DNA from: Apostichopus japonicus
Lineage: Eukaryota > Echinodermata > Holothuroidea > Aspidochirotida > Stichopodidae
NCBI RefSeq assembly: GCF_037975245.1
Contig: NC_092575.1
Location: 13,128,501-13,192,500 of the forward strand
Reading direction: 5' to 3'
DNA: 64,000 nt
Position 1 is the first letter of the stretch. The number at the start of each line of letters is the position of its first letter. Under the pieces are notes generated by a model. That model worked only from the letters and a program-made list of their open reading frames with translations. It made no database searches and was not told the DNA's origin. This document shows, in pieces, positions 1 through 11,989 of this stretch. The position numbers and the translations under genes were made by a program.

Positions 1-1826
1 ATTTATGCGCTTCCACATCAAGGCATTCAAAACGATCGTGGTGACTAAAAATATGCCAAAACAAGCACTGTGTTATGTCATATTACGTCTTGCGTGTGTG
101 TTTGTGTGTGCTTTTGTTTTACTTTTGTTTTCTTTTTTCATTTCTTTTATTCACGGTTAAACTTTTGTGCGAATGTACAATACTCCAATTGGGGCATGGT
201 ATCTTTATGCATTCATATCACATTGTTTTGGAACAATCTGGAACTCTAAGTATTATTTCGACCCAAGAATCACCAGGCTGGCGTGGTGGCCTGAATGGTA
301 GGAAGACAGCACTGCGCGTCGGTGTTTGTTGTCAGGCTGTGTGAATCGCGCCGATCGGATGACAGACAATGCTTTGTTTACAATGGCATCGCCAAGGTGG
401 AATTTTTATACGGGCCTAGGATCCCAATTCCATATCCTCCCTTAGTTCGCAAAAGCATCCGGGAGATTACGTTGAGAGTCCGGCTTTCGGGCCAGAAGTG
501 GGCTAGCTGACTTACAATGGAGGGCTCACGTCGATTCGGACTGGGTTGATGTTCAACGTTCAGTGAAACCATGGCCTCGATGAGGCGTAATCTCTTGTTA
601 ATTTTAGCTTTCAGTCTTCAATTTTATAATACATTAATTCAAATTAATTATTGCCTTTTTCATTCATCTTTTTCTCGCTAAGTAATCACTATTTATTTAA
701 GATTAAATTTATGCTCATGTCTGCCTAGGTTCGATTCCCCGCCGAAGCACTCTTTTATTTTATTTTATTTTATTTTGTTATTATTTATTTGTTTGGTTGT
801 TGTTAATATCTGCATGTCTATGCATGGTGTTTTAAGTTTGTTTCGCTTTGTTTGTTTGTCTGTTTTCGGGGAGGGGGGGAGGGGGGATGTTGTTTCTATT
901 TGGCATTTTGTTTCGCGTAAACACAGTAGGTCATTGCAATATTTTGCACAACTTGTCAATAGAAACCGATCGGAACTTAAGACCTGAGTAGTAAATTTGA
1001 TTTCTGTCTCGCTCGTCGCCTTTCACTGGAAATTTTAATGAAAGTATACATAAGGACGAAAACTGTACTTGCAAAAGTAATGCTTCTTTTGTACAGTGTA
1101 AGGCCACCGCGACATCTTTTCTGACAAGCTTGATAATATTTGTTCTTCGGGAATGTTGTGTCATTACTATAGCCTTTATATTATAAACCGTTAAGTGTGG
1201 AAACAGCTATGCTCCTGTTAGAACAACTTCACAATTCTTAAATGCTGATTTACTGAGGCAGGCGTTTGAAAGACAGTGTGATACAAACAGGTACGGTAAC
1301 GTCATAAACAATGCCACGAGCTCTCCGTGCTTTAAAAACAATCGAAATGTGCGGTATTCATGACAGTACACAAAGCAGATAATGCGGATACAGCAGACAT
1401 AGCCGAGAATAAAACCTAGTAGCGTGGAGGATTCAATTATGACATAGGGCTACGTGAAACAGGCCTATTATACACCTAGAATGTGATTAGGGGCTGAAAT
1501 CATCAATTCGAAATTCCCATGGTGTTACCTGTATAGTACAATATACTCCATAGAATATGGCTTGAAGTTCGAAACTTCTTTTTTCTCTTGTTGAACAAAT
1601 TCTACAAAATTTGGCAAAATAGGAGAACATACCAGTTAATACAATATTAGAAGCTACACGATAAGTGTCATACTGTGAACTAATTCGAATGACGCAAGCA
1701 CGTCAAGTACTCCGAAGAAACATTTCATTGGAATTCTACTGCTGTCTTGATTCTTTCACCGACAAAGTCTTTTGTGTGAAATAAGTGCTTTGAAACGTAC
1801 GCTTTCGGCTGTAATGAAAAACGACA
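1..1826. other. Left intergenic region, no gene recognised
   Basis: I see no supported coding exon here. Short open frames near 295-510 lie in a more GC-rich stretch (about 250-600) but have no recognisable domain. A perfect tRNA-type B box (GGTTCGATTCC) sits at 729-739, followed by a TTTTA-rich run; it looks like a SINE remnant, but no A box is visible upstream. Confidence 0.5.
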
Positions 1827-2284
1827 AAATTTCTAGAAGTCCAGGGCACCTGGCTTTGAGATTAGATCAAGTCATTAACCTTTTATGTCTATAGCCGAGG
1901 AAACGTGCCGTCACCCTGCGCCCCCCCCCCCATTCCTCCCGCACTATACCACCACAATTTATTTATATTGTTCAAAAAAGAGAAATTAAGTAAAAGGTAT
2001 TTAAAAGTGCCCTTTTGCAAAATATAAAAGAAAAGAAAAAGACAAAATAATTTGTTTGTCAAATGGAAAACCCATGCATTTATAAGAGGAATAAGCAAAT
2101 GCGTGCCTGCTACCACTCATTGATTGCTGCAAACTAAGGATACTGAAGAATAATATTAAAAATTATAAGTCTGTAGTTCTTGTTATTTAGAAAAGTTTAT
2201 TGGAATCTCAGATGGGTTCATATTAAGATTCATTCAAAGTAAGAATGTATGAATGTAATGTATGAATGTAAGAAAATATGAATG

Positions 2285-2378
2285 TAAGAGACTGACTTCG
2301 GTCAGCTTGCGGCTTTGATAAGCCAATGAGGCTTCTTCGCGAGTTCCTGCGTGCAGGAGGATCTAATATACATACATA
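2285..2378 (+). repeat. 5'-truncated SINE tail fragment
   Basis: This matches the 3' body of the SINEs at 3606-3851 and 15411-15879: a CTTCGGTCAGCTTGCGG core, then a ttcgcgagttcctgc block, then a short (ATAC)n tail. The tRNA-like head is absent, so it is a 5'-truncated copy on the plus strand. The right duplication copy lacks it at the matching place. Confidence 0.75.
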
Positions 2379-3605
2379 CAACTGTATCGGCTACTAGTGA
2401 AACGCATGTGTGTAAATGCCTATTGTTACAGTATATCTTCTTTCTTTTCCCCCATTGGATCTCATGTTGTTTTTTGGCCAGTGTACCCTTTCTTGATCTG
2501 TGTATAACCTGAGAAATTTTGAGAGAGCGGAGCTGAAAAGTTTTCTTCTTTTCCAAGCAATAAAGGAACAATAGGATAACACGTAGGCCACAGCATGTAA
2601 ACATGCAAATATCAAAAATGAAAATTATCAAACGTCAGAGATCAAATTTTATACACCTCAGATCATTAGGCCTACTAACAAAATAGGCAAGAGGTAAGTG
2701 CGTCGCTTATAAATGGTAAAGGAGGTAAACGCTAACGGTTTTGTGAATTTTGCAACTGACTGTAATAACGAAATTCGATGACTTGTTTTGATCTGTAACA
2801 TCTACACCAACTCGGCGGCCTACATGATTCTTTTCAATGCTATTTCAAATTTTCGATATAATTTGACATAGATGAATAATTGGAACATAGTGGTGTACTG
2901 GATTACATTTATTGTACAATTTTAAGCTTCAGTGTAAGTTCTTTTCTGTGTAATCGATTAAATAGGGGGCCAACAGAGAGCAGAAATATAAGATACCGAG
3001 TCACTGTAAATTAGTAACCTGACCAGGCTATATTATACTGCTCTCCAGCAAATATATAGCAGAACAAAGAATGGAAGAATTTAACAGAAATGCATTGTTA
3101 TTACTATTTGAGGTGGGGGTGCCACTATAAAGGGCAGACTAAATTAGCGGACAATATCAAGACTGTTTCTTTTTCTTACCTGTTTTAAAACGATAATAAC
3201 TCACGCTATGCATACTGTAAAAGGCCGAAATGGCACCATAATAGAGATGAGATAATGTTCTCTCATGTGATATAATTCTGGAATTTAATGGTGGACGATT
3301 TCTGCATCCATAGTCAAATTAAGTTTGTAATCCTACCAAAACTTGTGGAGAAAGGCGTAAATTGCGGCAATTTTTATACTAATTTGTTTTTTATTTTCCC
3401 CAAATGTCTAAACAATTTATTTATGAGAATATGCAACAGTCAAGAGGTACGATGACGAAGTTAAGTTATTCAACTTACATTTGGTATGAAAAAAACAATC
3501 AGTAACACTTTGATTTATCGAAAATCGATGCTACGAAACCGTTCGATCCTAACGGGAAGGGAATGACAATGGGAATGAATAGAATTCGCCTGAAATGCGC
3601 GGTAA

Positions 3606-3851
3606 TGTATGTATGTATGTGTATGTGATCTTCCCGCAAGCAGGACTCGCGAAAGAAGCCATGGAGGCTTGTAGACTCGCAAGCTGACCGAAGCCAATCT
3701 CTCGGCACACATCCATTTAACGTCCATGTCAGGAAGTTCTTATTGAACAACACCCTTGCCAGACGACACACATTGCTGTCGGCGGGGAATCGAACCGGGG
3801 ATCTCATGACTGGGAGACGCCGGCGTTAACCACTACGCTATACACTCCGCC
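3606..3851 (-). repeat. tRNA-derived SINE, full length
   Basis: On the minus strand this starts with a tRNA-like head at about 3851-3780. An A-box-like TAGCGTAGTGGTTAACGCC is followed by a perfect B box, GGTTCGATTCC. A body follows, then the CTTCGGTCAGCTTGCG-type tail domain and a (ATAC)n 3' tail at 3606-3620. GTAATGT at 3602-3608 recurs at 5872-5878 and fits a target-site duplication. The right duplication copy is empty at about 19478. Confidence 0.85.
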
Positions 3852-3903
3852 TTATGTGTTTTGCTATACACAAAAATTAGAGGCTATAATCCTGAATATA
3901 TAC

Positions 3904-5851
3904 CAGGTGCGTATCCAGGGGGGGGGGCGTTGGGGGCGCGCGCCCCCCGGGTAAGGAAAAGAGGAGAGAAAAAATAGAAGAAAAAAGGGAAAAGGAGGGG
4001 GGAAAAGAAAAGGAGGAGAGGAAGGAAGGGAAAAGAAAAAGGAAAAAGAGAGAAAAAGGAAAAAAGGAGGGAGTAGAAGATAGCCAAGACCTCGGGAAGA
4101 GAAAGAGGAACAGTCATAGTTAAAGCGCTGATCCCTATAATATACACAGGGTAGCCAGTGACAGATCAAGGATTACGGAGGGGGTGTGCGCCTCACCCTA
4201 CCCCTTACACCGACAACTCCATTTTTGACGTTTCCATATTTCCTCTCTCACTAATGTATCTATATAAATACTATATATGGTCTATCATAACGCGTGTGTG
4301 TGTATGGACGCCTTAAACAATTGTACAATTGTGCTATATGGAACCAACTGTGGCTGGTCTTGAACTCGACCGAGTCGTCGGGGTACATGACGCATTTCGG
4401 GAAGCGGGCGACCGCCCCCCCCCCCCCCGAGCAAATTTTCTTTATGACATCGCTAGTAATTTCAAAATAGACAATGCTTAGATGCAACTTACAAGGCCTG
4501 GGAAGTGTCATTTCCAGCGATCTGGGAGGCATTTTCGGCCAAAATTTTTCTTGTACGCTTCGCGCCAACTCATGGTGGCGCTTCGCTTAGATAGTTTGCC
4601 TACAGGCTTCGCCCTCCCTTGGCAATTTACTCGCTACACGCCTGTTCGAATTTGTAAAAGCAAAGAGCAGATATAACATCATATCAGTGAGCATTGAAAT
4701 GCATGTTCCACGATGAACAGCCTCAAAAACTGTCTATGTGTGTAGTTCAAGGCGTAGGAGCCCAATTGGATTTGGGGGCTGTAATGACTTGCCCGAAAAA
4801 AGCCAAAATTTTTCGCGCGTTCAACATATCAATGCCAATATCATATAAGCAAGCATCGGTCATTACAGTGCATAGCATCGTGTACCTTACGGTCCGTGAA
4901 AGTTGCACAGTATACCGATGCTACGTAAACAACCAAATGTCTTATGTAGATGGAGAAAAATCATACAGATCCATTTATGTCAAAACTCTCTTTTACAGTA
5001 GTAATGTCGGCCAAGCTTAGAACTTTATTTTAATTACCAAGGAGATCATTTTTAAGCTATTCATTGCTATTTATTTTTCTTTCAGTAGGTGCCCGAAAAA
5101 GATGGGGAAAATTTGGTTGCGGGGGGGGGGGGGAGGGGGGCTGCAGCCACCGCCTCCTACGGGACCTACGCCTATGTGTGTAGTGTTCGGTTTCGATATA
5201 CCTGATATCGGAAATGTCTGCTATTTTTCATTTCCTTCAACCAAGTTTTATAATAGCCATTATAAGAGGTTTTAATATTTCTACACCAATAAATTAACTG
5301 TGTCTGAAATTTCGAAAATTTCCTCACCAACATTCTTCATCATACTTTCCTCTACTCGTGCAACTTTGACCTGTCTGTTAGGGGTTCAAGGAGGTTTTTC
5401 TATATTGCTTGTCCATAGATTGAATTTTGTGCAACATTATGGGTATGTTTTGAAGTGATTTTATTCACGAGAAATGTGAATTTTCAAATTCTCACCAAAT
5501 AATGGGCTTAAAACCTTGAAAAGTGGGGCTTTCGGATATTGTGGGCCGTGACGTAGAATCACCTACAAAAGCAATGATCCATAGGACATGCAATGAGGTC
5601 GAACATGATGTGTGACTGGTGACAATCTGCAAAAAGGTTATGGATGGAAAAAACTTTTGGGAAACACTTGGTTCTCAGGCAAAAGTGTACATCTGGTTGG
5701 TCATTTTCAAGCCCGAGAAGTGCTATTTCCGGTGATCTGGGGGGTATCAAAACCAGAAATTTTCTTGTACGCTGCGCGCCAACCGATGGTGGCGCTCCGC
5801 TTAGATAGTAATTCGCGCCCCCCGGGTTAGAAAATCCTGGATACGCGCCTG
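3904..5851. mobile_element. Non-autonomous TIR DNA transposon, about 1.95 kb
   Basis: The ends are near-perfect inverted repeats: caggtgcgtatccagg at 3904 and cctggatacgcgcctg ending at 5851. TATAC flanks both sides (3899-3903 and 5852-5856) as a 5-bp target duplication. The interior has G/C homopolymers, a purine-rich tract (3950-4080) and no transposase. The blocks 4440-4640 and 5220-5810 recur at 40441-40640 and 40930-41490 in a second element with different ends. Confidence 0.75.
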
Positions 5852-6436
5852 TATACGCTATACACTCCGCCGTAATGTGTTTTGATCTAAACGTATTATT
5901 ATTTCAAAATCGATTAATTTTTGAGTTATCGACGTAGTTAAGAGGTCCGGTTGCGGCACCAAATTAAAGTAGAAATGTTGCTCTTTCACGTGGTATATCT
6001 CTACTATCGGTAAAAAAAACCTTTAAAAGGTAAAAAATACCTTTCTTATTTATGCACTAATTGAACAACACACTCGACCGCAGTAGCAGTACTGTGTGTC
6101 ATGTCTTACTGTCCCTTTTCTCTTAGTGGCTGCTGCTAGTGTCTGCTGTTAGAGGCTGTTACCTTCAATGAGGCGTGCTGTGCGTTTGGCAGGCCAAAGC
6201 CACCAAAAAGTATTAACTTGTGCAATCTAGCACAAGTTAGAGCTACTTTCAAGTTATTTGTGTTTGCATCACCTATTTTCTTATTAATATCTCATAGTTT
6301 AACAAGAACTTAATTTTTCTTCAACATGGCGTTCTAATCTTTCCAGTTCGAATAATGTGTCCTGTTAGAGCAAAATCATCTCCAGTTGGAGTATTCAGGA
6401 TTATAGCCTCTAATTTTTTAGTCAAGAATAGGTCTT

Positions 6437-6469
6437 ATGGCCAAGGAGGGAAAAGATATGGACAAGTAA
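6437..6469 (+). pseudogene. Orphan duplicate of RNF10 start, 10 codons then stop
   Basis: Codons 1-10 ([10 protein letters not shown]) are identical to the start of the intact RNF10 gene at 20372, preceded by the same 5' sequence. Codon 11 is TAA, where the intact gene has AAA, and similarity ends within a few bases. This is the right edge of the left duplication copy. The fragment cannot make RNF10, but the duplicated upstream DNA may keep promoter activity. Confidence 0.85.
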
Positions 6470-7070
6470 TTATAGAATACAGGGCCACTCAATGATTCTA
6501 TCTGAATCATTGATGCTCAGTCTCACCCCAGTAATTGTTTGCGGTCCCTGAAATATTCCTGGAAAGAGGGGGGTGGGTTGGGCCTTTCAACCCCCCCCCC
6601 CCAGGTGAGCATTATTAAGTGTAGATTGCGTCTATTAGGAACGACATAGACGCTGATTTCGGGAATTGTTGGTTGCCCCGAGAATGAAGGTCAAAATGTA
6701 TATAGGCCTATTAATATAATACTAACAGCATAGCTGTCGCAATACAATACAATAAAGCCTATTCCTAGGTACTACAAAAGACTACACTAAAATGCATGAT
6801 ATGCCAGTTCATTTTGTGGGTTTTTCATATCACGAAACCATGTACTTAGGCCTACCACTCATACCGACATTTCCCCCAATTGAGTCCCATATATCTCTCT
6901 TCCGGGTAGGATCCTTACACTTCTTGTCTGTTTTATCGTATAGTGAGGGATTCAACCTCACAAATTCAACCAATTTCTCATTTTCCTTGTGCGCCAAAAT
7001 GATTGGTAGCTAGTTAGGAACTTACAAAATTGTGACGTCAATATAAATAGAGGCACTGATTGGACAAAAC

Positions 7071-7133
<63 letters not shown>

Positions 7134-7252
7134 GGATATTATAAAAAATATAGCAAAGTCATAACAGTCATACCCTTAGCACAGCTTGACTATAGATTTG
7201 AAAAGGTTCATCGAAATAAAGAGGTACTAGAAACTTTTCACATGGCGGTGTT
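6470..7252. other. Intergenic; TA microsatellite at 7070-7122
   Basis: No coding sequence is supported. A C-run follows a G-rich tract near 6565-6602, like the ends of the local TIR elements, but no paired end was found. An interrupted (TA)n microsatellite spans about 7070-7122. Confidence 0.6.
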
Positions 7253-7600
7253 ATGAACAACAAATTCTATATTTATCTGAAGGTTTTGAAATGTATGACT
7301 AAGGCTCAGAGTAAGCAAATCATACCCATATAACTTGTTTTTGCACACTCATCTTGATGATATGAACAACAAACTATTTATTTATCTTAAGGCTTTGAAA
7401 TGTATGACAAAGGCTCAGAGTATAAGCAAATAATACCCATATAACTTGTTTTTGCACACTCATCTTGATGTTATGAACAACAAACTCTTTATTTATCTTA
7501 AGGCTTTGAAATGTATGAACTGACTTGTTTAAAAACTTGTTTACGAACTGTCCTATAATTATACATCTGAAAGCTTTGAAATGCATGACAATAGGCTCAG
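7253..7600. repeat. Tandem repeat, about 111-bp unit, roughly three copies
   Basis: Units start at 7253, 7362 and 7474 with gaacaacaaa and share ggctttgaaatgtatgac, ggctcagagtaagcaaat and cacactcatcttgatg. The third unit is disrupted, and a partial fourth fragment lies near 7562-7600. The array sits directly upstream of the LRR gene. Confidence 0.85.
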
Positions 7601-7825
7601 AACTACCAAACTCGTATCCATTGAAATCATTCGTGCGCTGTCATGACTGACGACACCATAAAAGATCGACCAGATTTGTAGAGACGTGTAAAGGCCTATA
7701 TCTGATTGTTTTGAATAATTCACAACTAAATCACGGTATTACACCAGTTGAGTTAACACTGATAAAACTAGTGATATATGTCTCTACTGCAATTTCAAGT
7801 TTTGGTTTTCATTTATATTTTTAAA

Positions 7826-9475
7826 ATGGATTTGATTACAGCATCATTACTTCTGCTTACTTTCAACTTTATAAATTGTCTATCGACTTGTCCAACAATC
7901 GAAGGATGCTCTTGTGATGATGATGATAGTTTTAACTGCGACTTGTCATCCACAAAATTACAAAGAATACCGTTTCCATTGCCAGAAAACACAAGAGAGG
8001 TTAGCTTGGACTTTCATGAGATAGAAACTCTAAAAGTAGGTGATTTTAGTGGCCTTACGAATCTGTCTTCTATCTCACTCTTAAACAACGTCATAGAGAC
8101 TATTGAGGATGGTACATTTTTTAATTTAACTTCTTTAGTTTACCTGGAATTGAGAGACAATAAATTGTCTATATTGGGACAAGACGTGTTTCACGGGCTT
8201 AACAAGTTGGAGACGTTATATTTAGGGTTCAATAGTGAGTTAATTCTTCAACCATGTGCACTGAGCCCACTGCCACTGTTGAGACATTTGGACCTATCGA
8301 GTACAAACGTATCCTTTGAATTGGATTTATTTACGGGTGAAAATTGCAGCAATGGAGTAGTGCCGCCATTGTTGATTCATCTTAATATCCGCAATTCAGC
8401 GACAGAAAGGATAACTAGCAATCTAATCTCTAATCTTTCTCACCTGCAAGATTTTGTGTTTGGACGAGAAGGAATCGTCATCGAGGAGGGCTCTTTACAT
8501 CACTTTCTAAACTTACAAAACTTACAGGTTGCTTACTTACCCTTCTCTTTCTTTTGCGATGACAATATTGGAAGTCCATTGCCAATGTTATCATCCATAC
8601 ACATTTCCAACATTGACTATTTTACGAAAGGGATCTTACAGGACAACAATTTAAGAAATCTTGTGTACCTACAATCGACTTTCACCTATTTGCCCGCTGA
8701 TGCCTTTCTCGGAACTCCATCTTTGGAATCCTTAGGCTTTGAGTACAATCGGTTGACAACCATCCACAGAGATGCATTCAAAGGTTTAGCGAAACTGGAG
8801 GAACTACGTTTCAGTCATAACTTGCTTACTAGCCTACCCGAAGGCTTATTTGCTCACACACCATCGCTGTCGAACGTTTATTTGGATGGTAACCAATGGC
8901 TTTGTGATTGTGGCATAAAGTGGTTGATTACTTTCTTGGATGATAAAAACCCTGATAATGATGGACGATGCTCTTCACCTGCACAGTTATCAGAAACCGA
9001 GTTTGTAGATCTCTCTATTGAACAAATAAATAACTTTGAAAATTGCAACAATACAGCAACAACACAAGAAACAGAGGTAGATCTACCATTAATGTGTTCG
9101 GCAACTACTCCTGTGCCCACATTGATTGTTATTCCTTCGCTGTTCCCAACAAGTGTAGACAGCACGTCAGACTTCCCTATAACATTTGTATTGCTTGGGT
9201 TCGGTTTGGGTGTGTTAACATTAGTGATATTGGCAACGATTGCTTGCTTCATCAGAAAATGTCTCATCAAAATTGATCATTGCAAGACGGAAGAAACAAA
9301 GACCGAGAATATTGCTCAAGAACCTGACATATATTACGTCGAAGTGGACGAAAACACAAATGGCGGCGATGTTGAATTAAGGGATATTTCAGACAGGGGA
9401 CCTCGCGTTTATGATCACCGAATACATAACGATGCCATGGATTCGGAGTATACCAGAAGAATTTACCGACAATAA
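7826..9475 (+). CDS. Single-exon LRR type I membrane protein with ITIM-like tail
   Basis: An uninterrupted frame of 549 codons from the chosen ATG; an upstream in-frame ATG at 7778 would add 16 residues. I prefer 7826 because MDLITASLLLLTF then starts a clean signal peptide. Next come a cysteine-rich N-cap (CPTIEGCSCDDDD), roughly ten leucine-rich repeats, and an LRRCT cap beginning NQWLCDCGIKWL with later cysteines. A Ser/Thr/Pro stalk, one membrane helix at about residues 450-473 and a short charged tail follow. The tail holds IYYVEV (Tyr504), which fits the ITIM pattern I/V/L-x-Y-x-x-V/L. The family is used for recognition or adhesion at the cell surface; ligand and partners are unknown. 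No TIR or kinase domain is present, so it is not a Toll receptor. It lies between the two duplication copies. Confidence 0.9.
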   Translation: MDLITASLLLLTFNFINCLSTCPTIEGCSCDDDDSFNCDLSSTKLQRIPFPLPENTREVSLDFHEIETLKVGDFSGLTNLSSISLLNNVIETIEDGTFFNLTSLVYLELRDNKLSILGQDVFHGLNKLETLYLGFNSELILQPCALSPLPLLRHLDLSSTNVSFELDLFTGENCSNGVVPPLLIHLNIRNSATERITSNLISNLSHLQDFVFGREGIVIEEGSLHHFLNLQNLQVAYLPFSFFCDDNIGSPLPMLSSIHISNIDYFTKGILQDNNLRNLVYLQSTFTYLPADAFLGTPSLESLGFEYNRLTTIHRDAFKGLAKLEELRFSHNLLTSLPEGLFAHTPSLSNVYLDGNQWLCDCGIKWLITFLDDKNPDNDGRCSSPAQLSETEFVDLSIEQINNFENCNNTATTQETEVDLPLMCSATTPVPTLIVIPSLFPTSVDSTSDFPITFVLLGFGLGVLTLVILATIACFIRKCLIKIDHCKTEETKTENIAQEPDIYYVEVDENTNGGDVELRDISDRGPRVYDHRIHNDAMDSEYTRRIYRQ

Positions 9476-9476
9476 A
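9471..9476 (+). promoter_or_regulatory. Poly(A) signal overlapping the LRR gene stop codon
   Basis: AATAAA at 9471-9476 contains the TAA stop at 9473-9475. If it is used, the 3' UTR would be only about 10-30 bases. Whether it is used, rather than a later signal, cannot be told from sequence. Confidence 0.4.
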
Positions 9477-9479
9477 CGT

Positions 9480-10949
9480 GATTTGGGGATTAAACATGTA
9501 ATCTTTACATCCTATTTCTTCTTTTATTTTCATGTTAGTAATCTTGTCGAAAGTTCTAAAGTTGTGTTCCCATCTGTCTAGTTTAAGTGTCTTCCTGAAT
9601 TCGTTTTAGTTTCTTCTTTGAAGAAGATCCTAAGAGGAAGAAAACGTCAGACACTCTAATTTACACTTTATGTATTGATTTACTCAAGATTGAAGACATT
9701 CAATGACAGACATTTTCTTCTTCAGAATCAAACAATTTTTAGCTTTGACAATGGTAAATGATATTGTACATTGCTACTTTCAATGTTTAGGCTTCAAAGT
9801 GAATCTAATTTCAAGCAAGTTCATAACTATACATCTAGTTTTCCTACCAAGATTATATGAACTATGAGGAAGTTTCCAATTTCTTTACAAGAGAGTTGTC
9901 TACCTTTGGATAAATGTACAGAAATCTAGAAAGTTGCGTATCCTTATTTATGTTGACCATCGTTAATTGTTTCTTGTAAGATTAATTTGTGACCACTTGG
10001 CGTTGTTAACCCAGTAAATATGGCTTTTTACTTTTGTCGGTTCATTGTAATAGTTTGAAAGAAAGTACTTCCAATCAAGGAAACTAGGCCAGGACCTCAA
10101 GAGGTCCTGTCATTAACAAAAATCTTCTATATAATGAAGGATTAGTTTGACCGATAAGTTAGTAAAATATTGGATATCGGTGTCGTCACATATCCCTGGT
10201 TGAAAGAAATACAATCGTATATGTAATACGCCACAGTCTGCATGGGCAAAATTGTTGACCATATATGCAAAAAGTTGCTTTACCTGTTTGTTTCTTAATT
10301 ACAATTATAAAACAACTTCTAAAAAAGTACTTATAGAGCAAACGTCGTAAGAACAACATCTAAGAAGCAGTAAGCACTTACATAGCAGAAGTCATAGTAA
10401 CAACATAATCTCATAGTAACGACATCTAAGGCACTTAGTACTTCTTAGCAAGACTTCTGAGCAAACTTTTTAGTAACGACATCTAAGGCAGTTTTACTTG
10501 AGCAAAACTCATAGTAACAACATCGATGACAGTTAGTTCTTACAGAGGAATTTAAACTAACCCTGTAAATAACATTTAAGGTAAATTTAATTGATCAACG
10601 AATGTTAGCTGTTGTCTTTCACCTCTTGGTTATGAATATTACAATATATTACGATACATTTCCTCAGCCATTAAAAATTGTATTTTAACCGCATAATTTG
10701 TATTCAGACCAAATTGCTGTATAGTACACCTCCATCATAGCCTCTTTTATGGTATCCCAATGTCGACATGTCACCGGTGTAATCATTTTTGTGATTTGTT
10801 TTAGTATAAAGACTTAATTGAGCAATCCCATGATAGATACGGAAAGCGATTGTACCTTACATCTCAAAGAAAGAGGATTCTACATTTATGTAGTTTTTTT
10901 GTCATTTCTAATTAGCATGATTTGAATATGCTTAAAGTAATTATTAAGA
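9480..10949. other. Intergenic region with degenerate repeats near 10325-10545
   Basis: No coding sequence is supported. At 10325-10545 a degenerate repeat uses variants of agtaacgacatctaaggca spaced irregularly. A short perfect hairpin, aggacctc-aa-gaggtcct, lies at 10091-10108. Confidence 0.5.
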
Positions 10950-11590
10950 TACATGCGTATGATCGCTTCTGAAGCTTTAAAGGAGTTGCACTGGCTTCCC
11001 ATCAGACAAAGAATTCTGCTCAAAATATTAACGCTGGTCTTTAAATGCTTTGTTGATAAATCTGCTCCTCAATATCTTATATCTAGATTCACTTTAGCAC
11101 CACAATCTAGTAGGTCTCTACGTTCAAATAATATTCTTTATAAGCTGATCATTCCACGAACACAGAGGGTCACTTTTGCTTCAAGAGCAATAAGTGTATT
11201 TGGCGCCGAGCAATGGAATAAATTACCTAATCATGTCAAACAATCTGAGAATCTTGCAATTTTTAAAAGAAAACTCAAAACATATTTTTTTCCTGGCTAA
11301 TCACTTATATACTCAATTTTTCAAATTTTTAATATTTGTATTCAATATAGTTCAAATTTTTTAACTTTCTTTTAGATTTTTTATAACATTTTGCATTTTC
11401 TTTTTTTCTCTTTGATTTTCATAACAATTGTTTATTTTTGTACATTAATCTAGTATATTTTCTACGCCATTTGATATCTTATTTTCTTATGAATGGTTTA
11501 TTCTTTCTTTGTATTTTGTTGTAAAGCGCAACCGAAAACTTTGTTGGGGTTGGGCTATATGAAATTCAATAAATAATAAAATAATAATCG
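10950..11590 (+). mobile_element. LINE 3' end (CR1/L2/RTE-like RT C-terminus)
   Basis: The frame 10953-11300 includes LKELHWLPIRQRILLKILTL and a later EQWNKLPNHVK motif. This is the C-terminal signature following the reverse transcriptase in CR1/L2-related non-LTR elements. The 3' UTR ends in an AATAA-rich tail at about 11566-11588, after a sequence with aaagcgcaaccg. The catalytic RT and endonuclease are absent, so this is a dead 5'-truncated copy. Confidence 0.85.
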
Positions 11591-11744
11591 TTACATTAAA
11601 AATATGTAACATCACAAGTCTCCTGTTTGTAGGGGAATTTCGAGCCGTGGTTCGAGACTGTCAATACTTTAATGAGTAACCTTAACAAAGAGTTAGGTAG
11701 CTCCTTGTTTATCTTTACTTAAAACCTCAGCACCCTGAATACGT

Positions 11745-11989
11745 AGTAATAGTTGAAGTTTATAGATGGGCATGTTAGCCTAATACTTGTTCACAGATGT
11801 ACACGTTGTAATAGTTGAAGTTTATAGATGGGCGTGTTAGCCTTAGACTTGTTTACATATGTACACATAGTAATAGTTGAAGTTTATAGATGGGCGTGTT
11901 AGCCTTAGACTTGTTTACATATGTACACGCAGAAATAGTTGAAGTTTATAGATGGGCAAGTTAGCATAATACTTGTTCACAAATGTAAA
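11745..11989. repeat. Tandem repeat, 62-bp unit, four copies
   Basis: Four successive units each begin with a variant of gtaatagttgaagtttatag, then atgggcgtgttagcc, then cttgttcacatatgtacac. Units start near 11745, 11807, 11869 and 11931; the middle two are almost identical. Confidence 0.9.

Larger units (their letters stand above)
1827..6468 (+). repeat. Left copy of segmental duplication (RNF10 promoter side)
   Basis: This block aligns collinearly with 15007-20402. Both begin near the string aatttctagaagtc and end inside RNF10 exon 1. Matching blocks are 1827-2008 with 15007-15203, 2380-3060 with 15208-16335 plus 18578 onward, 3060-3600 with 18590-19470, and 5872-6466 with 19480-20402. The copies differ by independent insertions: this one gained a SINE and a TIR element between 3602 and 5871, while the other gained a SINE, a TIR element, a block at about 18655-19007 and a local tandem duplication. 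The copies are in direct orientation and lie about 13-14 kb apart, with the LRR gene between them. Confidence 0.9.

Noticed and set aside
3780-3851. A true tRNA gene
   Set aside because: The A and B boxes are intact, but the segment is the head of a SINE with body, tail and target duplication; no proper acceptor stem or anticodon loop was confirmed.
3864-4169. Phe/Leu/Ser/Pro-rich minus-strand frame
   Set aside because: It is antisense to a purine-rich tract inside a TIR element.
10953-11300. A host gene
   Set aside because: The sequence is the C-terminus of a non-LTR retrotransposon, with an A-rich tail and no catalytic domain.
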